Origin: an uncultured Lachnospiraceae bacterium
GTDB lineage: Bacteria > Bacillota > Clostridia > Lachnospirales > Lachnospiraceae
Length of the DNA stretch: 19,290 nucleotides
NCBI GenBank assembly: GCA_910586025.1
Contig: CAJUIO010000051.1
Coordinates: forward strand, 2,562-21,851
Direction: 5' to 3'
Under the pieces are notes generated by a model. That model was not told the origin of the DNA and did not search any database. It was given only the letters and a program-made list of their open reading frames with translations. Shown piece by piece: positions 7,035 through 14,340 of the stretch. The first letter of the stretch is position 1. Every line of letters starts with the position of its first letter. Position numbers and translations under genes: made by a program.

Positions 7035-8393
7035 TTGTATATGGATGCGGCAGCAGCTAATCCTGTCAGGCTCGTGACAGCCGCTTTGGTGGGGCTTGTT
7101 ATCCTGCTTGTTCTTATCATTAAATTTAAAATTCAGGCAATGATCGCCATTCTGGCGGGAGCCATCGCAATCGGGCTGATCTCAGGAATGTCTTTTGAGG
7201 ATATTATCAGTTCGGTCAATGAAGGGATCGGAAACACACTTAAGGGAATTGCCCTGCTGGTGGGCCTTGGATCCATGTTCGGTGCAATTCTGGAGATCTC
7301 CGGCGGCGCCCAGACCCTGGCCGTCACCATGGTGAAGAGGTTCGGGGATAAAAAGGCGGCCTGGGCTCTGGGAATCACGGGACTTGTGATCGCAATGCCG
7401 GTGTTCTTTGACGCGGGCCTGATCATTCTGATTCCCCTTGCCTTTTCCCTGGCAAAGAGAACAGACCGCTCCTCCCTGTTCTATGTGATCCCGCTGCTTG
7501 CGGGGCTTGCCGTGGGACATGCGTTCATTCCGCCCACGCCGGGGCCGGTTCTGGTGGCAAACATGCTGAATGTGGATCTTGGATGGGTGATCCTGGTGGG
7601 GATTTTCTGCGGAATCTGTTCCATGATCGTGGCAGGTCCCGTCTGGGGCTGCGTCTGCGGCAGGAAATACAATGTTCCGGTTCCCGGACATGTCGCGAAC
7701 CAGGCGGATTATGACGAATCCAAGCTTCCAAAGTTCGGAACCATTGCAGGGATCATTCTGATTCCCCTTGTGCTGATTATTCTGAATTCCGTTGCCAAGG
7801 TAGTGCCGGCCATGAGCGGCGCACAGCCGATTCTCGGCTTTCTGGGAGAGCCTTTTGTGGCTCTGACGATTGCCACGGCTGCCGCCATGATTCTGCTTGG
7901 CTGCAGGCACGGCTATAACAACGAAGAGCTGGAAAAAATCATGACTAAATCGCTGGAGCCTACGGGAATGATTCTCCTTGTTACCGCCTGCGGCGGCGTG
8001 CTCCGCTATATGCTGCAGAATTCCGGTCTGGGCGACGTGATCGGAAACGCGGTTTCCTCTGCGGCGATGCCCATCGTGATCGTGGCCTTTATCGTGGCGG
8101 CCCTGGTACGTATTTCCGTGGGATCCGCTACCGTTGCCATGACCATGGCGGCGGGAATCATTGCGGCAATGCCCGAGATCGCAGATCTCCCGCCTTTGTA
8201 TCTTGCCTGCACCACGGCTGCCGTTGCGGGCGGAGCGACAGTATGCTCTCACTTCAACGATTCCGGCTTCTGGCTGGTAAAATCCCTGGTGGGAATGGAT
8301 GAGAAGACGACCCTGAAGACCTGGACTGTCATGGAGACGCTGGTAGGCGGAACCGGATTTCTGGTGGCGCTGATTATCTCCTTCTTCGCATGA
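7035..8393 (+). CDS. GntP-family permease (gluconate:proton symporter family)
   Basis: This 452-residue, very hydrophobic protein has about 12-14 predicted membrane segments throughout. A family-like loop HAFIPPTPGPVLVA lies at 162-175, and there is a large glycine-rich C-terminal half with conserved-looking acidic and serine stretches (SVGSATVAMTMAAGI). GntP members import gluconate and related hydroxy-acids with protons. Classical gluconate carriers have PPHPGP where this one has PPTPGP (T168), so the substrate may differ. The start is most likely TTG 7035, eight bases after GGAGGG (7021-7026). The ATG at 7041 is a further six bases away and also possible. The gene follows the dehydratase by 35 bases, which implies co-transcription and a shared pathway: uptake followed by dehydration. 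Confidence 0.9.
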   Translation: MYMDAAAANPVRLVTAALVGLVILLVLIIKFKIQAMIAILAGAIAIGLISGMSFEDIISSVNEGIGNTLKGIALLVGLGSMFGAILEISGGAQTLAVTMVKRFGDKKAAWALGITGLVIAMPVFFDAGLIILIPLAFSLAKRTDRSSLFYVIPLLAGLAVGHAFIPPTPGPVLVANMLNVDLGWVILVGIFCGICSMIVAGPVWGCVCGRKYNVPVPGHVANQADYDESKLPKFGTIAGIILIPLVLIILNSVAKVVPAMSGAQPILGFLGEPFVALTIATAAAMILLGCRHGYNNEELEKIMTKSLEPTGMILLVTACGGVLRYMLQNSGLGDVIGNAVSSAAMPIVIVAFIVAALVRISVGSATVAMTMAAGIIAAMPEIADLPPLYLACTTAAVAGGATVCSHFNDSGFWLVKSLVGMDEKTTLKTWTVMETLVGGTGFLVALIISFFA

Positions 8394-8515
8394 GAGATGT
8401 CTTATTGCATTTCAACCGGATATCTTATAAACTATCCTTAGTAATCATTTTGCGCTCCCGGACAAGAACGGGAAGAAAGCGGTAAGACTGATAATTGAAA
8501 GGCATGGGTATAAAA

Positions 8516-10159
8516 ATGGATTTTGAATGTACGATAGTATCCTCTCTGTGCAAAGTATTTCCCGGAGGGGAAAACATTGAGGAAATGAGAGATAAGACCG
8601 TGACAGGCCTGAAGGGAGAAACGCTCTCCTTTCAGATCGCATACCGGCAGAATGCGGGCGGGCGGGGACGGGGAAGTGTTAAGGTAATATCGCCCATAGC
8701 GGATAAGGTGCATGTGCGCATAGTGAATCTCGTGCCCTGTGAATACCCCTGTCACAGAAAGAGGGACGGGGGATATCTGGCTCACAGGCCGGGATTGTAT
8801 CCGGACCGGCTCAGCGAAATAACGCAATGGGGATTTCCCCTGGTGGACGGTCAGTGGCGGTGCCTTTGGATCGACGTGGAGACGGATGAGAAAATGGAAG
8901 CCGGGGAATATCCTGTGAAGATCAGGATGGAGGCGCAGGGCGGTGTGCTCGGCGAGCCGCAGGTTACGTGCCGGGTTGTGGACTGTGTGCTTCCCGCACT
9001 TCCCATTCCGCATACGGAGTGGTTCCACAGTGACTGTCTGGCGGAGTATTATCGGGTGGAGGTTTTTTCCGAAAGGCACTGGGAGATTATCAGGGCCTTT
9101 GTGGAATCGGCGGCAAAGCACAGATGCAATATGCTTCTCACCCCTGTCTTTACGCCGCCTCTTGACACGGCTGTTGGCGGTGAGCGCCCCACGGTGCAGC
9201 TCGTGGATGTGACGGTGCGGGAGGGAAAATACGAGTTCGGATTTGAGAGGCTGCGCAGATGGGTGGATATGGCCCGGGAGTGCGGGATCGAATACTTTGA
9301 GTTTTCTCATCTGTTCACCCAGTGGGGAGCGAAGGCCGCCCCGAAGATCATGGCCGTGGAGGACGGGACATACAGACAGATCTTCGGATGGGACACGGAT
9401 GCCTCCGGTGCGGAGTACCGGGAATTCCTTCATCTGTTTCTCGCAGCCCTCAAGCGGGAGCTTGGGGAAATGAGAATTGAGAAAAAATGCTATTTCCACA
9501 TATCAGACGAGCCCTCCATGGAGCATCTGGAATCTTATCAAAAGGCGTGGGAGACAGTTGCGCCTGAGCTTGAGGGCTATGAAATGATAGATGCCCTTTC
9601 CCACTATGATTTTTATGAAAAGGGACTGGTGGGGCAGCCGGTGTGCGCGGTGGATGCCATACAGCCGTTTCTGGAAAAACGTCCGGAGCGTCTGTGGTGC
9701 TATTACTGTACGTCGCAGTGCGTTGACGTGCCTAACCGCTTTATCGTGCTTCCGGGATACCGAACCAGAATTCTGGGCACGCTCCTTTACAAGTACCGTC
9801 TGGACGGATTTCTTCACTGGGGCTATAATTTTTACTATTCGGAGCGTTCTCTTTATCCCGTGGATCCTTACCGGAACACGGATGCTGACGGGGCGTTTCC
9901 CTCCGGAGATTCTTTTCTGGTTTATCCGGGTGCGGACGGAAAACCGGAGGAGTCCATACGACAGATGCTGATGGATGAGGCCATGTCGGATTACTGCGCA
10001 TTCCTGGCCCTGGAGAAGCTGGCCGGGAGAGAAAGGGTACTGGAATTGATTGACGAAAAGAAAGTAACCTTTGACGATTATCCGCAGGAGGAAGCTTATC
10101 TGCTCCGGCTTCGAGGGAGAGTGAACGAAGAGATCGCAAAGCTTGTGAACCAGGCGTAA
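8516..10159 (+). CDS. DUF4091 / GH123-like protein, cytoplasmic
   Basis: This protein has 547 residues from ATG 8516, chosen because DUF4091 proteins commonly begin with a segment like DFECTIVSSLCKVFP. In-frame ATG 8504 and TTG 8495 are alternatives, and the ribosome site (GAAAGG 8497-8502) does not settle it. The first 150 or so residues look like a beta-sandwich. The rest resembles a TIM barrel with many aromatic residues. FHISDEPS near residues 328-335 places D331-E332 as the neighbouring acid pair that glycoside hydrolase family 123 uses in substrate-assisted catalysis on N-acetylhexosamines. WGYNFYY and the SGDSFLVYPG-like motif in the C-terminal third are typical of DUF4091. There is no signal peptide, so any glycosidase action would be inside the cell. 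It lies 122 bases after the permease in the same direction and may share its pathway; the substrate is unknown. Confidence 0.8.
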   Translation: MDFECTIVSSLCKVFPGGENIEEMRDKTVTGLKGETLSFQIAYRQNAGGRGRGSVKVISPIADKVHVRIVNLVPCEYPCHRKRDGGYLAHRPGLYPDRLSEITQWGFPLVDGQWRCLWIDVETDEKMEAGEYPVKIRMEAQGGVLGEPQVTCRVVDCVLPALPIPHTEWFHSDCLAEYYRVEVFSERHWEIIRAFVESAAKHRCNMLLTPVFTPPLDTAVGGERPTVQLVDVTVREGKYEFGFERLRRWVDMARECGIEYFEFSHLFTQWGAKAAPKIMAVEDGTYRQIFGWDTDASGAEYREFLHLFLAALKRELGEMRIEKKCYFHISDEPSMEHLESYQKAWETVAPELEGYEMIDALSHYDFYEKGLVGQPVCAVDAIQPFLEKRPERLWCYYCTSQCVDVPNRFIVLPGYRTRILGTLLYKYRLDGFLHWGYNFYYSERSLYPVDPYRNTDADGAFPSGDSFLVYPGADGKPEESIRQMLMDEAMSDYCAFLALEKLAGRERVLELIDEKKVTFDDYPQEEAYLLRLRGRVNEEIAKLVNQA

Positions 10160-10201
10160 GGCGTTAAACGAGACAGGTAAAACGGTGTGAGGACAAAAGA
10201 A

Positions 10202-11353
10202 ATGACGCACTTTTTGAGGAAAGGAAAACGTCCCGTTGCTGCTGCCGTTGCTGCGGCAGTCGTTCTGACGGGTTTCATGCGGCCCGGGATTTTGCGGTGG
10301 GACGGCTCTTGTCCGGCGCTGGTCTGTGCCGGGGAGGAAAAGGCGGATGAGGATCTTAAAGAGCTTACCGCAGAGTATGAGGATTACAGGCGGCGGTTTG
10401 AGAGCATTGAAAATCAGTCGGACATAGGGCGCAGCGGGTTCCGTGTGATAGAGGACCAGATCTTCCCGATCGAGACAAGGAGCTTCGGAGAAGTGTGGCT
10501 GGTTCCGGCGCTGGACGAGAAATACAGCCGGCTGGCGCTGTTTTTTACAAAGGCGGACGGAACGGTGGTGGAGAGAACCGATCAGCTGGAAACAAACAAC
10601 CGGAGGGAGGGCAGCCTGAAACAGCCGGTGAGAAGCCTTTCGGCGGTTTCCTTTCAGGATCTGAACAGGGACGGCCTCATGGAGATCGTGCTGATCACCG
10701 CCTGTGCCAATCAGAGCGGATCCTATGCGGGAAAGCAGTACAAGATCGGGGATGTGCTGTTCCAGAATGAAGAAGGCTTTTACCGGGATTACCGGATCTC
10801 GGATAAGATCAACCGTTTCGGAATGAATAAGAGCGTGGAGAGCATCACCGCCTTTGTCAGGGACGGCTATTCCACGGAATTTCTCTATACGGCGGAAAGC
10901 AGGACGGAGCTTTTGAAGAACGGCTTTTCCATTGTCAAGGAGCAGTGCTATCCCAGAAGGTTCGAGAAGCTGGGAAAGCTGGAGGTGGTGCCGGGAACCT
11001 ACACCATGGCGGATTTTTCCACCTTCATGATCTATCTGATCGACGAGCAGGGAAATATCGTGTGGAGCTTTCAGCCCATGGGGGATTTTGACAATCTGTA
11101 CGCACTTAAGGGAATCACCTGCAGGGACATTGACGGGGACGGGATGAAGGATATTCTGGTGCTGGCCCGCTACAGCTATGAGGGAAGCGGGAATGAGCTG
11201 AGGATAGAGAGCGATTATTCGATCTATTACCAGAGAACAGGCGGCTTTTATGCGGACACGGAGGTAAAGAAAAAGGTATCCTGTAATGACGAGAGCACGG
11301 TGGCGGAGCTTGTGGAAAAGGCGAGAGCCTATTGGGGGTGGAAGAGCGAGTGA
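10202..11353 (+). CDS. Exported FG-GAP/VCBS-like protein at the head of a two-component operon
   Basis: This protein has 383 residues from ATG 10202, preferred because GAGGA (10189-10193) sits eight bases upstream. An in-frame GTG at 10187 has no suitable site. The N-terminus KGKRPVAAAVAAAVVLTGF is a basic stretch followed by a hydrophobic segment, a signal peptide or anchor. Residues 153-162 (DLNRDGLMEI) and 309-318 (DIDGDGMKDI) are calcium-loop motifs like those in FG-GAP/VCBS repeats, each followed by a hydrophobic strand. A beta-propeller-like extracellular fold is inferred. The gene ends in a GTGA overlap with the response regulator gene, so it is probably translated in step with it. It may be an extracellular sensor or ligand-binding partner of the kinase, but this is a guess from context. 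I do not recognise a named family beyond the repeats. Confidence 0.7.
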   Translation: MTHFLRKGKRPVAAAVAAAVVLTGFMRPGILRWDGSCPALVCAGEEKADEDLKELTAEYEDYRRRFESIENQSDIGRSGFRVIEDQIFPIETRSFGEVWLVPALDEKYSRLALFFTKADGTVVERTDQLETNNRREGSLKQPVRSLSAVSFQDLNRDGLMEIVLITACANQSGSYAGKQYKIGDVLFQNEEGFYRDYRISDKINRFGMNKSVESITAFVRDGYSTEFLYTAESRTELLKNGFSIVKEQCYPRRFEKLGKLEVVPGTYTMADFSTFMIYLIDEQGNIVWSFQPMGDFDNLYALKGITCRDIDGDGMKDILVLARYSYEGSGNELRIESDYSIYYQRTGGFYADTEVKKKVSCNDESTVAELVEKARAYWGWKSE

Positions 11354-12003
11354 TAAAGATATTGATAGTGGATGATGAAAAACCGATTTGCGATCTTATT
11401 GACCTGAATCTGTCGGCGGCGGGCTATCACTGTGTGGTCGTGCAGGACGGAATGAAGGCCATCGAGGCCATTGACAGGGAAAATTTTGATCTTGTGCTTC
11501 TGGATATCATGCTTCCGGGAGCGGACGGCTATGATGTGATGGAGTATATCCGGCCTTTGAAAATCCCGGTGATCTTTATCTCTGCAAAGCATGAGGTTAG
11601 GGACCGGGTAAAGGGACTTAAGCTGGGGGCGGATGATTATCTGGTGAAGCCCTTTGACGTGGTGGAGCTGGTGGCAAGAGTGGAGGCCGTGCTGAGGCGG
11701 TACAACAAGGCGGAAAAGCAGATCACGATCGGAGACGTGGTGGTGGATGTGGAGGCAAGAAGAGTCACGAAGGCGGGAAATCCCGTGGTTCTCACAAACA
11801 AGGAGTTTGAGCTGCTGCTTCTTTTCGTGGAGAACAGGAACGTGGCCCTGTTTCGTGAGACGCTGTATGAGAAGGTCTGGGAGGGAGAGTATTTTGCGGA
11901 CAGCCGCACGCTGGATCTTCATGTACAGCGGCTGCGCAGGAAGCTTGGCCTGGAACGGAATCTGGTAGCGGTTTACAAGGTGGGATACCGCCTGGAGGTG
12001 TAA
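11350..12003 (+). CDS. OmpR/PhoB-family response regulator
   Basis: This protein has 217 residues from GTG 11350, chosen because the start overlaps the upstream stop as GTGA (11350-11353) and gives the usual IKILIVDDE opening. An in-frame TTG at 11332 would add six residues. The receiver domain shows D8-D9, phosphoacceptor D52 in LLDIMLPGADG, S78 and K100-P101. A winged-helix DNA-binding domain follows at about 125-217 (LTNKEFELLLLF, then RTLDLHVQRLRRKLG and VGYRLEV). It should be phosphorylated by the histidine kinase encoded one base downstream and bind direct repeats as a dimer. Four 11-bp repeats at 14237-14280 are candidate sites. Confidence 0.95.
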   Translation: MIKILIVDDEKPICDLIDLNLSAAGYHCVVVQDGMKAIEAIDRENFDLVLLDIMLPGADGYDVMEYIRPLKIPVIFISAKHEVRDRVKGLKLGADDYLVKPFDVVELVARVEAVLRRYNKAEKQITIGDVVVDVEARRVTKAGNPVVLTNKEFELLLLFVENRNVALFRETLYEKVWEGEYFADSRTLDLHVQRLRRKLGLERNLVAVYKVGYRLEV

Positions 12004-12004
12004 G

Positions 12005-13435
12005 TTGAAATTTTCCATAAAGCTTGTGCTGTGGACCATGGTTCTCATGGCGTTTACGCTTGGTCTCAGCGGATTCTATTTTGTAAATTATGTGTTTGAG
12101 ACGTCTCTTGCAAGGGAGATTGATCAGGCTCTCGACGAAAACAGCATACTCCGGTTTGCCTTTGAGACGGCTGCCCTCAATGTTCCGGTGAAATACGGGG
12201 TTCTTCAGGACGGTACCGTGGAGCAGATTGCCTCCAACCTGGAAACGGGAGGCCAGGATGCCAGACGGCTGCTGCGCCTTTCCGACGAGGAGAAGAACGT
12301 TCTGTATGTGAGTGACGGCTTTGAGGCGGATAGCGGGCTTTTGGAGGAAACCGGACAGGAGGTAAGGGCCTACCGCGTGATTTCACAGGGGGATGGCTAT
12401 TACATACAGACAGGAAGCTGTCTGAACGCTTTGGACAGGATGCTTTATCTGGAAACCATGAAGGATGTGTCCGGCGTTTTCCGGGAGAGAGCCATGGGCT
12501 ATTCCGTCTACAGGCGGATGACGATTCTGATGCTGGCTTTGGGCGTGGTGATCATGAATTTCATTGCGGCCTGGCTGACCAAGCCGATCCGGCATCTCAC
12601 CAGAGCCACGAAGGAGATGGCGGCGGGCGATTATGGCTACCGGGCCAAAAAGGTCAGCGGGGACGAGCTGGGCCAGCTGACGCAGGACTTCAATCATATG
12701 GCGGAGGCGCTTGAGGACAATATCGGCAAGCTGGAGGAGGAGATCCAGGCAAGGGAGGATTTTGTGGGAGCCTTTGCCCATGAGCTGAAAACGCCGCTTA
12801 CTTCCATTATCGGCTATGCGGACATGCTCCGGTCAAGAAAGCTGGACGAGGAAAAAAGCTTTCTTTCCGCAAATTATATCTATACCGAGGGGAAAAGGCT
12901 GGAAACCATGTCCTTGCGGCTTCTTGACATTATCGTTACCAGGAGGGGGGAGGCGGAGTTTGCCAGGGTTCAGACGGCGGGCCTTTCCGATTATCTCCAC
13001 AGCATGTTCGTTCCCAATGAGGAGATGGAGTTTTGCTATTCCTTTGAGCCCGGGGTGATATGGGCGGATCCCGACCTGATTAAGACCGTCCTGATCAATC
13101 TTCTGGACAATGCCTGTAAGGCGTCGGAGCCGGGCGGCAGGATTGAGGTGACCGGAAAGAGAACGCAGGAAGGGTACCGGCTTACGGTGACGGATTACGG
13201 AGTCGGAATTCCCGGGGAGGAGCAGTCCAAGATCACGAAGGCCTTTTATATGGTGGATAAATCCCGTTCCAGGAGCAGGAACGGAGCCGGGCTTGGACTT
13301 GCCCTGTGTGCGGAAATCCTCGCGCTGCATCAGTCCAGGCTGGAAATCGAGAGCGCTCCCGGCAGGGGAAGCAGTATCGGATTTGTGATTCGGGAAGCGG
13401 GAAAGGAGGAAAGTCATGAAAAGAGCAGCAGTTAA
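12005..13435 (+). CDS. Sensor histidine kinase (HAMP, HisKA, HATPase_c)
   Basis: This 476-residue protein starts at TTG 12005, six bases after GGAGG (11994-11998) and one base after the regulator's stop. Membrane segments are near residues 7-30 and 173-195, enclosing an extracellular sensor region of about 140 residues with no fold I recognise. A HAMP domain follows (TKPIRHLTRATKEMAAGDYG). The HisKA domain has phosphoacceptor H259 in FAHELKTPL. The ATPase domain has the N box with N365/N369 (NLLDNACKA), the G1 box D397 to P403 (DYGVGIP) and the G2 box at 427-434 (GAGLGLAL). All catalytic motifs look intact. The 3' end overlaps the next gene by 20 bases, implying coupled translation of the membrane-anchored protein. 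It is the evident partner of the regulator at 11350. The stimulus is unknown, but the neighbours suggest the cell envelope. Confidence 0.95.
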   Translation: MKFSIKLVLWTMVLMAFTLGLSGFYFVNYVFETSLAREIDQALDENSILRFAFETAALNVPVKYGVLQDGTVEQIASNLETGGQDARRLLRLSDEEKNVLYVSDGFEADSGLLEETGQEVRAYRVISQGDGYYIQTGSCLNALDRMLYLETMKDVSGVFRERAMGYSVYRRMTILMLALGVVIMNFIAAWLTKPIRHLTRATKEMAAGDYGYRAKKVSGDELGQLTQDFNHMAEALEDNIGKLEEEIQAREDFVGAFAHELKTPLTSIIGYADMLRSRKLDEEKSFLSANYIYTEGKRLETMSLRLLDIIVTRRGEAEFARVQTAGLSDYLHSMFVPNEEMEFCYSFEPGVIWADPDLIKTVLINLLDNACKASEPGGRIEVTGKRTQEGYRLTVTDYGVGIPGEEQSKITKAFYMVDKSRSRSRNGAGLGLALCAEILALHQSRLEIESAPGRGSSIGFVIREAGKEESHEKSSS

Positions 13436-14240
13436 TCTGGCCCTTCTTTTCTTTGCCCTGCTTGTGGTGTTTTTTTCCATATGGGGACCGGAGGCGCTTG
13501 CAAGATACAAGGATAAAGGAGTGCTGAATCAGATCCGCCTGCAGCAGGAGGAGGGAGAGGGGGAGGCCTACCGCTATCGCCTCAGTCAAAATGAGAAGCT
13601 CTTTATTCTTTCCCAGTGTCTGAATGCCCAGACGCTTCCGGAAAGCGATCAGAGCGCCCTGACCCGGGAGACGGAGACGGGATATCAGGATTTGGCGGGG
13701 ACTTATGCCTTTGTGGTCAACAGAAAAGGCCCCTCCGGCGGCGAGATCACGGACGAGGAGATTTACGCCGCCTGCAGCAGCGGGATTGAGGAGCTGACAG
13801 AGCTTGGGATACTTCCGGAGGGAATCCGGCAGGTACAGCCGTCCGCTTACGATGCCACTCTGTATTCCGCCATCGACGTGCCTGAGCCCCGCAACAATGT
13901 GGCGGTCTGGAAGATGAGCCTTTCCAACAGCCAGATGAACGCCAACAAGGAGAACCGCCTGCTGGATGCCTATATAGACGCTGACGACGGAAGAATTTAT
14001 GAATTTTATGTGAGGACTCCTTTAAGGTGGGAGGAGATTGACACGGATAAGATGATTGAAAAGTGGAGTGAATATATGGGTCTGGATAAGCCCGGAGAAT
14101 ACGAGACAGATAATCCCCTTCTTGAGACAACGCCCTATTATAAGAAGTATGCCTTTGACGGGGCGGGAAATGAGAGAACCATTGTCACGATCGGGTTTTA
14201 TGAGGGTATTAACGAGCTGTTTCTGAAAATCTCCAAATGA
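13416..14240 (+). CDS. Membrane-anchored protein of unknown function, co-operonic with the histidine kinase
   Basis: This 274-residue protein starts at ATG 13416 behind a strong AAAGGAGG inside the kinase gene. Residues 5-22 (AVNLALLFFALLVVFFSIW) are one membrane segment. The rest is hydrophilic and expected to lie outside the cell. I do not recognise the family. The C-terminal half (DAYIDADDGRIYEFYVRTP) resembles a PepSY/YycI-like strand pattern only loosely. The layout, a kinase gene overlapping a single-pass exported protein, recalls accessory proteins that tune kinases, such as YycH/YycI next to WalK. This is analogy and not homology that I can show. The stop codon TGA is embedded in the first of the 11-bp repeats. 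Confidence 0.65.
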   Translation: MKRAAVNLALLFFALLVVFFSIWGPEALARYKDKGVLNQIRLQQEEGEGEAYRYRLSQNEKLFILSQCLNAQTLPESDQSALTRETETGYQDLAGTYAFVVNRKGPSGGEITDEEIYAACSSGIEELTELGILPEGIRQVQPSAYDATLYSAIDVPEPRNNVAVWKMSLSNSQMNANKENRLLDAYIDADDGRIYEFYVRTPLRWEEIDTDKMIEKWSEYMGLDKPGEYETDNPLLETTPYYKKYAFDGAGNERTIVTIGFYEGINELFLKISK

Positions 14241-14280
14241 TGCAAATATGATGCAAAAATGATGAATTTATGATGCATCC
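14237..14280 (+). repeat. Four direct repeats with an 11-bp period, probable response-regulator binding array
   Basis: Units beginning ATGATG start at 14237, 14248, 14259 and 14270. Three of the four read ATGATGCA and the third reads ATGATGAA. The period is exactly 11 bases, as in PhoB-type boxes bound head-to-tail by OmpR-family dimers. The array lies between the two-component operon and the amidase-deacetylase gene. Confidence 0.6.
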
Positions 14281-14298
14281 TTTCTGTATGCTGATAGT
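14270..14298 (+). promoter_or_regulatory. Possible activated promoter of the amidase-deacetylase gene
   Basis: If the last repeat (14270-14275) replaces a -35, a 17-base spacer leads to GATAGT (14293-14298), four of six matches to TATAAT. This is the geometry of Pho-box promoters. It would give a leader of about 35-40 bases before ATG 14341. Positional inference only. Confidence 0.3.
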
Positions 14299-14340
14299 AC
14301 GGACATTGTCTATCGGATATCGGGAAGGAGCATCATTTTT

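Noticed and set aside
8405..8433. Possible promoter TTGCAT...TATAAA between permease and DUF4091 gene
   Set aside because: The -35 is poor and the spacing is 15 bases for TATAAA, or the -10 is weak at 17. Too uncertain to list as a feature.
8456..8473. Small hairpin TCCCG/CGGGA after the permease gene
   Set aside because: The stem is only five bases with no T run, so it does not qualify as a terminator.
8438..9499. 353-codon minus-strand frame opposite the DUF4091 gene
   Set aside because: No ribosome site or motif. The plus-strand gene accounts for the region.
14237..14280. ATGATG repeats considered as a CRISPR-like or phase-variable tract
   Set aside because: Only four short units, with no spacers, and the gap contains no coding sequence whose frame it could switch. 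A regulator-binding array fits better.
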